DNA of 57,271 nt from Serratia sp. H1w. Its GTDB lineage: Bacteria > Pseudomonadota > Gammaproteobacteria > Enterobacterales > Enterobacteriaceae. The stretch spans positions 1 to 57,271 of the forward strand of contig NZ_AYMQ01000052.1 of the NCBI RefSeq assembly GCF_000633355.1. Direction: 5' to 3'. A program made the translations under genes and the position numbers. Below the pieces are notes generated by a model. It had not been told where the DNA came from. It ran no database searches and saw nothing but the letters and a program-made list of their open reading frames with translations. The stretch's first letter is position 1, and every line of letters begins with the position of its first letter. Shown one piece after another: positions 51,636 to 57,271 of this stretch.

Positions 51636-52553
51636 ATGCTCTCCCCCCTGTTTCATCCCGATGAGCAGTTGGCGCAGGATCTGGCCGGTTTTGATGCGGT
51701 GAGCGGTAACATCTACACCGCCATGCCCGATCAGCACCGGGAGTTCTTTGCTCATCTACCCTACCTGTTTGTCGCCACTCTTGATGAACAACAGTGGCCG
51801 GTTGCCACATTGTTCAGCGGCCCCACCGGTTTTCTGCGCTCGCCCGATGACACGCATTTACGGATCAACTCGCCACGCCGTGCGGACGATCCGGCTCAGG
51901 CGGCGCTCTATCCCGGCCAGCCCGTCGGCGCATTGGGATTAAACTTCAGCAACCGCAGGCGCAACCGGGTTAACGGCGTCATTAGCCGCACGGATAAAAA
52001 CCGGGTGGAGATTACGGTGCAGCAGAGCTTTGGCAACTGCCCGCAGTATATTCAACGCCGGGAGCTATTCGCCGAGCCGAATGTTGCCAAGCCGCTCGAA
52101 CACTTGAACGGTTTAGATGATCAGGCCCGCCAGTTGATCCAGCAGGCGGATACCTGTTTTGTAGCCAGCTATGCCCACGGCGATTTGGCGCAAGGCGGCG
52201 TTGATATCTCGCATCGCGGCGGTAAACCCGGCTTCATCCATCTGGCTGGCGAAACCCTGTGGATACCGGACTTTCGTGGCAATCGCTATATGAACACCTT
52301 GGGTAACCTGCTGGCGCAGCCACGGGCGGCGCTGCTGTTTATCGATTTTGCACTCGGGGATATTTTGCATTTGCAGGGGGAAACACAGATTTTATGGCAG
52401 GCCGAAAGCGGCGGTGTTGCCGGTGCCGAGCGCTACTGGCGGTTTGATATCATCCGTGCGTGGCGGTTTCGGCAGGCTCTGGGCTGGCGCGGCAGAAACG
52501 TTGAGTTTTCGCCGGCAACGTTACGCACGGGGATCTGGGAAAATAAGGTTTAA
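51636..52553 (+). CDS. Pyridoxamine 5'-phosphate oxidase-fold flavin protein
   Basis: A 305-residue protein with a PNPOx-like split barrel repeated twice: HLPYLFVATLDEQQWPVATLFSGPTGFLRS near 45-74 and DTCFVASYAHGDLAQGGVDISHRGGKPGFIHL near 170-200. It is the longer subfamily found beside GST genes and LysR regulators in proteobacteria, some with a C-terminal reductase that is absent here. FMN binding is likely; the reaction is unknown. It starts directly after the GST stop, so the two are probably one message. Confidence 0.85.
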   Translation: MLSPLFHPDEQLAQDLAGFDAVSGNIYTAMPDQHREFFAHLPYLFVATLDEQQWPVATLFSGPTGFLRSPDDTHLRINSPRRADDPAQAALYPGQPVGALGLNFSNRRRNRVNGVISRTDKNRVEITVQQSFGNCPQYIQRRELFAEPNVAKPLEHLNGLDDQARQLIQQADTCFVASYAHGDLAQGGVDISHRGGKPGFIHLAGETLWIPDFRGNRYMNTLGNLLAQPRAALLFIDFALGDILHLQGETQILWQAESGGVAGAERYWRFDIIRAWRFRQALGWRGRNVEFSPATLRTGIWENKV

Positions 52554-52663
52554 GCGCAGGTGCCATTTTTGTTAGCTAGCGCCATTTTAAAAAAATCGGC
52601 GCTGGGTTACAGTGAAAGTGGAGAAGCCCTCCAGTGTCCAGTTTGACTCAAAGGAGCTTGAGT

Positions 52664-52888
52664 ATGTTTCCAGAATACCGTGAGTTAATATCGCACCTGA
52701 AATCAAGCCATCCCCGCTTCCAGTCATTGTTTGAGAAACACAACCAACTCGACCACCAAATCTCCCGATTAGAGGGGCCAGCAGGCAACGGCTACTCTGA
52801 CGAGGTGGTTCGCTTGAAAAAAGAGAAGCTACATATCAAGGATGAAATCCACAAAATACTAAAGGCAGAGGAAACCGCCGCCAAGTAG
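52664..52888 (+). CDS. ydcH: YdcH family protein (DUF465)
   Basis: A 74-residue helical protein collinear with E. coli YdcH: MFPEYRELISHLKSSHPRFQSLFEKHNQLDHQISRLEG, then a Gly-rich turn and VVRLKKEKLHIKDEIHKIL. It should form an antiparallel coiled coil. Function unknown. AAGGAG is eight bases before ATG 52664; the frame begins at 52634. Confidence 0.92.
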   Translation: MFPEYRELISHLKSSHPRFQSLFEKHNQLDHQISRLEGPAGNGYSDEVVRLKKEKLHIKDEIHKILKAEETAAK

Positions 52889-52937
52889 CGCCCGCCGATC
52901 CCCGCTCATCGCGGGGATCACCGAATACGGCTAATAA

Positions 52938-53084
52938 CTGGATGCCATTGACCGAAAAATATTAGGCGTCTTAGCGAAAGACGTCGGCCACAGTGACACA
53001 GAATTGAGCGAGATTGTGCATTTATCAGCCTCCGAGATTCATCATCGCGTACAACTACTGAAGCACGGACCTTCGCCTGACTAA
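52938..53084 (+). pseudogene. Lrp/AsnC-family regulator remnant (helix-turn-helix only)
   Basis: The frame encodes LDAIDRKILGVLAKDV, then SDTELSEIVHLSASEIHHRVQLLKHG, the N-terminal helix-turn-helix of an Lrp/AsnC regulator. It has no start codon (two stops, TAA TAA, precede it directly) and stops after 48 codons, with no ligand-binding RAM domain. It is therefore a broken remnant. It converges on and overlaps the truncated MFS gene by three bases. Confidence 0.7.
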
Positions 53085-53467
53085 GGCGTGCTGACCTTCT
53101 GGCGTGAGGTGAAAAATGTCAGCACTCCGGCGAAAAGAAGCAACATGCTACTCATTGCAAACGCACTCTGCCAACCGAGATGATCAAACACCATGCCCCC
53201 CGCAGTTGAACCAAGAGCAATCGAGAGTTGGATCACCGCGACCATCAGTCCACCTCCCGCCTCCGCATTGTCTGGAAGCGTGCGTGCAATCCATGTCCAC
53301 CACCCCGTTGGTGCGGCGGTTGCCATCATGCCCCAGAGGCCTAACAGCAACGAGACAACCCAAACGTGATGCCCGGTAACAACCAGTGCGATGGCAATGA
53401 CAGCCATCAGCACAGGCAGGGTGATCAGCGTTGGGTAAAATTTCACGTTGAGCAATGTGTGGGGGGG
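53081..53467 (-). pseudogene. MFS transporter, C-terminal fragment cut by prophage insertion
   Basis: About 128 codons of the C-terminal third of a major-facilitator exporter resembling NepI/PbuE-like purine or arabinose efflux carriers: GLWGMMATAAPTGWWTWIARTLPDNAEAGGGLMVAVIQLSIALGSTAGG and a last helix ending FTSRQKVSTP. The frame runs without a start into the Mu-like left end, where a TGA appears at once. The missing N-terminal two thirds presumably lie beyond the right end of the prophage, outside the window. Confidence 0.75.
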
Positions 53468-53474
53468 TGATCAA

Positions 53475-53606
53475 TTCTGGACAGTTGGAGGGGACGAAAA
53501 ATTCGCAAAAAATTCTTTTGTGGCGGGAAGTTACGCAGGATACATTGATTCTGGACTGATTTTCAAAAATGCAAAAAATTAACGTTTTTTGCGTTTTTTT
53601 TTGGAC
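53475..53606 (+). repeat. Left-end transposase-type repeat sites
   Basis: Three related sites lie near the prophage end: TTCTGGAC at 53475-53482, TTCTGGAC at 53549-53556 and TTTTGGAC at 53599-53606 (spacing 74 and 50 bases). Unequally spaced end sites (L1, L2, L3) for the A transposase are a property of Mu. Assignment here is by position and repetition only. Confidence 0.55.
53568..53599 (+). other. A/T-rich hairpin with T-run in the phage left end
   Basis: GCAAAAAA, a six-base loop (TTAACG) and TTTTTTGC form an 8-bp stem followed by a long T-run. It could end transcription coming from the repressor side or insulate the phage end. Confidence 0.4.
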
Positions 53607-53710
53607 ATTTTTAGTAGGAGTTTAAACGCCTTTAAAAGGTATTTGTAAGGCTTTTAAAAACACACCCCATTTAGCTCTCTCTCCTTGCACATGGATGAGG
53701 CGATTGCGTC

Positions 53711-54241
53711 TCACCCGGCCTTATGCGTTGGGCGGCTCAACTCATTGTCTTGATTATCTTCAGATGCCCCCTTTTTAGCTTCGTGCAATGCCATTAGGCG
53801 CTCTCTTTCCTCGTCAGGAAGCTGAAGATACTTGATATTATCTTCATCAAGTAGCTGTAGAATAGTCTCAACACCTTTACGCATTAACTGCTTCGTTAAA
53901 GCCTCTAGCTCTTCATCACTAAGTAGATTAAGCATGTCAACTAGTCTATCCCGCCAATCCCTCCCTGAGTTCATTTGAGGAATTCTATTTTCCTCAACAG
54001 AGCCTGAATCACCAAGAAGCCACTCAATAGATACTCCCTCGCAGTTGGCTATCTTAGACAAAACACCATATCTCGGCTTGGATTCAGGGCGAGAGAAGTA
54101 GTTCTTGATGGTACTAAGTTTGATGCCCCAGTCATCCGAAGCCTCTTTAACTGTCCTGCCATTTAGTAGCTGCTTTAGTCTTACGTTGAATGGTTCTTTT
54201 CCGTGAGAATCAAAAGAACCTTCTAGTGCTTTTTCTTTCAT
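53711..54241 (-). CDS. Mu-like phage repressor (helix-turn-helix)
   Basis: A 176-residue regulator. Residues about 17-75 form a helix-turn-helix (FNVRLKQLLNGRTVKEASDDWGIKLSTIKNYFSRPESKPRYGVLSKIANCEGVSIEWLLG), as in phage CI/C repressors. The remaining part is acidic and helical (LSDEELEALTKQLMRKGVETILQLLDEDNIKYLQLPDEERERL), probably for oligomerisation. It lacks the LexA-type protease domain, so RecA-triggered self-cleavage is not expected. It is divergent from ner over an operator array, the classic c/ner arrangement. Confidence 0.82.
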   Translation of the reverse strand: MKEKALEGSFDSHGKEPFNVRLKQLLNGRTVKEASDDWGIKLSTIKNYFSRPESKPRYGVLSKIANCEGVSIEWLLGDSGSVEENRIPQMNSGRDWRDRLVDMLNLLSDEELEALTKQLMRKGVETILQLLDEDNIKYLQLPDEERERLMALHEAKKGASEDNQDNELSRPTHKAG

Positions 54242-54352
54242 GACGTTCCTTTGTGTTTATGTGTTTGATTTTATTTGATAAATAAAGCGCAAAAACAAAG
54301 ACTCATAAATAATCAAAAAAACCTTGATTAAGTTTCTTTTGAGGTCTAATGT

Positions 54353-54382
54353 TTATCCGTAGGGATAACCCTCCGGTTATCC
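54353..54382. promoter_or_regulatory. Alternating TTATCC/GGATAACC operator array between c and ner
   Basis: TTATCC (54353-54358), GTAG, GGATAACC (54363-54370), CTCC, GGTTATCC (54375-54382): three copies of one element in alternating orientation, each pair separated by four bases. Located between the divergent repressor and ner genes, it is the probable operator for one or both. Confidence 0.65.
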
Positions 54383-54409
54383 GAACGAGTAACGTTTTAG
54401 GATAGATGA

Positions 54410-54661
54410 ATGACGACTCAAAGAGAAGATCTGCGTGCCGACTGGCATCCTGAAATCATCAAGGCGGAGATCCACAAACGTGGATTGTCGTTTCGCGCTC
54501 TTTCCCTCAAAGCTGGCTACAAGAAGGATTCACTTAAAACTGTTTTACGCACGCCATGTAAGCCTTATCAGCAGATCGTTGCTGATGCTCTGGGGGTTGC
54601 GCCTGAAATTATTTGGCCCAGCCGTTACCAAACTGAAAGCTACATGCGTAAAGCATCGTGA
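54410..54661 (+). CDS. ner: Ner-like transcriptional regulator
   Basis: An 83-residue DNA-binding protein of the Ner/Nlp (SfsB) family. DWHPEIIKAEIHKRGLSFRALSLKAGYKKDSLKTVL and the ending IVADALGVAPEIIWPSRYQTESY match Mu Ner closely, including the conserved WPSRY. Ner turns down early transcription and repressor expression. AGGA is upstream of the ATG. It is the first gene of the rightward early operon. Confidence 0.92.
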   Translation: MTTQREDLRADWHPEIIKAEIHKRGLSFRALSLKAGYKKDSLKTVLRTPCKPYQQIVADALGVAPEIIWPSRYQTESYMRKAS

Positions 54662-54671
54662 AAGGTGGGAT

Positions 54672-54875
54672 ATGAAAACAACTACTTATACAGATAAGCA
54701 CACCGGTAAACAGTATCGTGTAAACGGTACGTCCGTTACTCAATACAGCGGCGTTCCTGTGTTTCGTGGAACTGTTTTGCACCTTTGGGGTGACAAACTG
54801 GCGCTGGTTGACTTTAAAACCCCAGCCAATCTGGATAGCTGGTTGCAAATGATGAACTTCGGGATCAGGGGCTAG
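54672..54875 (+). CDS. Small hypothetical phage protein
   Basis: A 67-residue protein starting MKTTTYTDKHTGKQYRVNG, with a beta-rich middle (GVPVFRGTVLHLWGDKLALVDF) and a short helix at the end. GGTGGGAT precedes the ATG. It sits between ner and the transposase, 10 and 3 bases from its neighbours, so it is in the early operon. I do not recognise the family. Confidence 0.7.
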   Translation: MKTTTYTDKHTGKQYRVNGTSVTQYSGVPVFRGTVLHLWGDKLALVDFKTPANLDSWLQMMNFGIRG

Positions 54876-54878
54876 ATT

Positions 54879-56924
54879 ATGTTTCTTGTCGCGAAAGAAT
54901 TGATGGGTTTGCCTGGAATGCCTGCGACGGCCAAAGGCATACGTGAAGCCCTTGGCAAGCAAGCGGGCAATGCACCGGCATTGATGCGCAAGCGTGAAGG
55001 TACAAAAGCGTTTGAATATCACATTGATTGCCTGCCTGCCGAGGCTCGTGAGGTCGTTCGCCAGCGCCACTATACCTCTGTTCTTGAGCAAACCGGCTGC
55101 AAGTCCGTTGACGTACCCGTCAATCGTAGCAAAGCGCTCAAGCCCAGCAATGAGCTGGAGATCATGCGCCAATGTCCTGCGCTGGTGACGCGCGAAGTCA
55201 GCGCCCTGAATGCCAAGCAAAAAAGCGTGGCTGATGCTCGCGCCCTGCTGGCCCTTGAGGTTCTGCGTTTACGTGATGCGGGTATGTCTCGCCTTGCTGC
55301 AGTGCAGTTTATTGTTGATGGCTCCCGCGATGGCACGTTGCCCGATCACATCATGGATGCCGCCTTGATCGCCAATGCCCGCAAAGGCTCAAGCCGCAAG
55401 GGTGTGGGTAAAAGCAGCCTGCAGGAATGGGTCTCGATTTACCAGGAAACCGAGAGCAGCGTCGAGCGGCTGATCATGCTGGCCCCTGGCTACCACAAGG
55501 CCAAGAAGCCAGAGGAAATCTTTTGGATGATGGATTTCCTGCAGCATTATCGTATATGGAAAAGGCCAACGGTGGCAGAGGCTTACGAAAAGTTCGAGGC
55601 CGAGTGGGAACGGGTCTATGCCGGGAATGACGCCATGCTGGCGGCACTGCCTTCCATCCATGCCGTGCGGCGTGAGTTGAAGAAATTGCCGGTGATCCAC
55701 CGTGAGCGCTTTCGCAGAACCGGATCGGCCTGGCGTTCGCTCAATCCTTTCGTGCGGCGTGACTGGTCACAGATGCCAGTGAATGCTGTCTGGGTCGGTG
55801 ATGGCCATGGCATGAAGATGCGGGCATTCAACCCGGAAACCGGCAACACTTTCAAGCCGGAAGTGACATTCGTCATGGATGCCGGGCAGCGCTTTATTGT
55901 GGGCTGGAGCCTGGCACTGTCCGAAAACGTAGTGGCCGTCAGCGATGCCCTGCGTCATGGCATATCACGGCACGGCATTCCGCTGATCTATTACTCCGAT
56001 AACGGCGGCGGGGAAAAGAACAAAGTATTAGACGCTGAAATTACGGGTATTCTGCCGCGTCTGGGCATTGAGCACCACACGGGTATACCGGGTAACCCGC
56101 AGGGCCGTGGCGTGATTGAGCGCCCCAACAAGGACGTGCCCCGGAAAATAGCGCGAGGTTTTGAGAGTTATTGCGGTAAAGATGCCGATGGGGAAACGGT
56201 ACGCCTGCAAGATCGCATTATTCAGTCAGCGGTCAAGGCATTCCATACCGGCAAAGACCTGACCAAGCGCCAGGTCAGCATGATGGAGAAGGTGCCCACC
56301 TGGGAACAGTTGCTGTCTGCCATTGAGAGCGAGGTGGAGCGCTACAATAACCGGCCCCATAGCGAACTCCCACGGATGGCCAACGGCGAGCACTACAGCC
56401 CGGCAGCGTACCGCAGCAAGCTGCTGAAAGAACAAGGTGAAGATATGGTGATCGATTATCTCTCCCAGGAAGAATTGCACGAAATGTTCAGGCCGGAAAT
56501 CATTCGAACGGTAGACCGTGGCGAGGTTCGGCTTTTCAACAACCTGTATTTTGCCAATGAATTGAAGTTTGAGCACGGCAATGAAGTTCGGGTCTGTTAC
56601 GACATTCACGACCCCAATAGCGTTATTGTTCGCCGCATGGATGGCAGTTTTATTTGTGATGCCCTGTGGGATGGCAATAAGGTTGATGCGTTTCCGAAAC
56701 CGGTTATTCAGATGTACAGGGAAAAACGCGTCAAAGGGCGTATTGCTCGCGGTCAAGAGAAAATCCTTGATGCCCAGCGTGAGCTGCAGCCGGTGCTGGA
56801 GCATAAGCCAGAGAATGGCATTAATGAATTGTTGAGAGAGGCGCAAAAAGAGGCAGAAGGGATTTATTTATATGAAACCGAACGTGCCGACAGCAATAAA
56901 AAGAATGGCACCCATCACAATTAA
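54879..56924 (+). CDS. Mu-like DDE transposase A
   Basis: A 681-residue transposase similar in length to MuA (663). The N-terminus has a Mu-type winged helix (AKELMGLPGMPATAKGIREAL), and the catalytic core carries Asp308 (VGDGHGMKM), Asp374 (YYSDNGGG) and Glu414 (GVIERPNKD). A beta-barrel region follows, and the Lys/Glu-rich tail resembles the MuB/ClpX-contact region. It performs strand transfer during integration and replicative transposition. It is in the early operon, 10 bases before the B gene. Confidence 0.92.
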   Translation: MFLVAKELMGLPGMPATAKGIREALGKQAGNAPALMRKREGTKAFEYHIDCLPAEAREVVRQRHYTSVLEQTGCKSVDVPVNRSKALKPSNELEIMRQCPALVTREVSALNAKQKSVADARALLALEVLRLRDAGMSRLAAVQFIVDGSRDGTLPDHIMDAALIANARKGSSRKGVGKSSLQEWVSIYQETESSVERLIMLAPGYHKAKKPEEIFWMMDFLQHYRIWKRPTVAEAYEKFEAEWERVYAGNDAMLAALPSIHAVRRELKKLPVIHRERFRRTGSAWRSLNPFVRRDWSQMPVNAVWVGDGHGMKMRAFNPETGNTFKPEVTFVMDAGQRFIVGWSLALSENVVAVSDALRHGISRHGIPLIYYSDNGGGEKNKVLDAEITGILPRLGIEHHTGIPGNPQGRGVIERPNKDVPRKIARGFESYCGKDADGETVRLQDRIIQSAVKAFHTGKDLTKRQVSMMEKVPTWEQLLSAIESEVERYNNRPHSELPRMANGEHYSPAAYRSKLLKEQGEDMVIDYLSQEELHEMFRPEIIRTVDRGEVRLFNNLYFANELKFEHGNEVRVCYDIHDPNSVIVRRMDGSFICDALWDGNKVDAFPKPVIQMYREKRVKGRIARGQEKILDAQRELQPVLEHKPENGINELLREAQKEAEGIYLYETERADSNKKNGTHHN

Positions 56925-56934
56925 ATGAGGTTCA

Positions 56935-57271
56935 ATGATGGAAAACTTAATTACACAGCTAAAAACTGTGATGGAACGTTGCGGCTATACCCAGACATAT
57001 GTTGCAAAAACAATTGACCGCAGCAGCGCCACAGTTAACCAGTTTTTACAGAATAAATATAAAGGGGATGAAGCTGATATCAGTTCCCGCATTAAAGAGT
57101 TTATTGCGACGGAAAACGACCGGCTAGAAGCCCGTTTCCAAAAGCCGCCGTTTGTTGAAACCATGACGAGCCGGGACGTTAACAGGCTAATTGATTATGC
57201 GAAAAAGTATTGTGCTATTTGCGTCCTGACGGCTGACTCCGGCATGGGTAAATCGGTCAAGTATTCAATGT
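56935..57271 (+). CDS. Mu-like DNA transposition protein B, partial
   Basis: The N-terminal 112 codons of an AAA+ ATPase like MuB, running off the window. A Cro/CI-like helix-turn-helix comes first (MERCGYTQTYVAKTIDRSSATVNQFLQNKYKG), then DRLEARF and the Walker A motif ADSGMGKSV. MuB coats target DNA and directs and stimulates the A transposase. Two ATGs, 56935 and 56938, follow GAGG; the second has better spacing. Confidence 0.88.
   Translation, partial: MMENLITQLKTVMERCGYTQTYVAKTIDRSSATVNQFLQNKYKGDEADISSRIKEFIATENDRLEARFQKPPFVETMTSRDVNRLIDYAKKYCAICVLTADSGMGKSVKYSM

Larger units (their letters stand above)
53468..57271 (+). mobile_element. Mu-like transposable prophage, left end (partial)
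   Basis: The early region of a Mu-like phage: repressor on minus, then ner, a small ORF, the A transposase and the start of B on plus, the same order as Mu and its relatives. The left boundary is placed at TGATCAATTCTGGAC (53468) because it begins with TG, directly interrupts the MFS frame, and starts the set of repeated TGGAC sites. The boundary could be a few bases away. The right end is outside the window, so target duplication and intactness cannot be judged. Confidence 0.88.

Noticed and set aside
1-57271. CRISPR arrays, tRNA or rRNA genes
   Set aside because: No regularly spaced direct repeats with spacers and no cloverleaf or rRNA sequence were noticed on reading; no covariance search was possible.

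Overview
The window reads as a stretch of an enterobacterial chromosome, most likely Serratia or a close relative. RcsA, DsrB, YidB, YdcH, an Hha/YmoA-family protein and a paa cluster in E. coli gene order are all gammaproteobacterial-enteric markers. A benzoate/catechol/3-oxoadipate block plus tryptophan dioxygenase fits Serratia better than E. coli. The genus is an inference; no rRNA or tRNA is present.

Layout. 0.3-2.5 kb: Hha-like protein, UspC-like protein, CurA-type reductase. 2.6-5.4 kb: tryptophan 2,3-dioxygenase (kynA) downstream of a PhyH-type dioxygenase, with a divergent AraC regulator. 5.4-16.1 kb: an IclR/PcaR-type regulator divergent from one long same-strand run pcaIJFD-catBCA-benABCD, taking benzoate through catechol to succinyl-CoA and acetyl-CoA. 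16.2-20.4 kb: a small ORF, then the Mg2+ locus mgtC-mgtB on the minus strand, with a PhoP box, candidate leader peptides and hairpins. 20.5-23.6 kb: LysR regulator, PLP decarboxylase, GNAT acetyltransferase. 24.3-32 kb: rcsA, dsrB, a csp gene, a K+ channel with a C-terminal zinc ribbon, quinone reductase, yidB, GlsB-like protein, VOC protein, several small proteins and a diguanylate cyclase.

32.1-46 kb: the complete phenylacetate system, paaZ divergent from paaABCDEFGHIJK, then paaX and paaY. A TGATTC-N27-GAATCA operator lies just before paaA. 46-49.8 kb: a minus-strand operon of arylformamidase-like hydrolase, RidA, aromatic aminotransferase and APC permease, a plausible second tryptophan/kynurenine module complementing kynA at the other end. 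50-52.9 kb: LysR, GST, an FMN/PNPOx-fold protein and ydcH.

52.9-57.3 kb: a decayed locus (Lrp/AsnC remnant and a truncated MFS gene) interrupted by the left end of a Mu-like prophage: repressor, Ner, a small ORF, MuA transposase and a partial MuB.

Working together: benzoate, phenylacetate and probably tryptophan are funnelled toward central metabolism. Benzoate and phenylacetate converge on 3-oxoadipyl-CoA, cleaved by two paralogous thiolases (PcaF and PaaJ). The most distinctive unexplained signals are: a 13-codon Pro-Pro leader ORF with a perfect Shine-Dalgarno whose stop lies in a 14-bp hairpin upstream of mgtB; a Pro-Pro leader candidate upstream of mgtC; PcaR-like direct repeats controlling a fused pca-cat-ben operon; and the formamidase/RidA/aminotransferase/permease operon.
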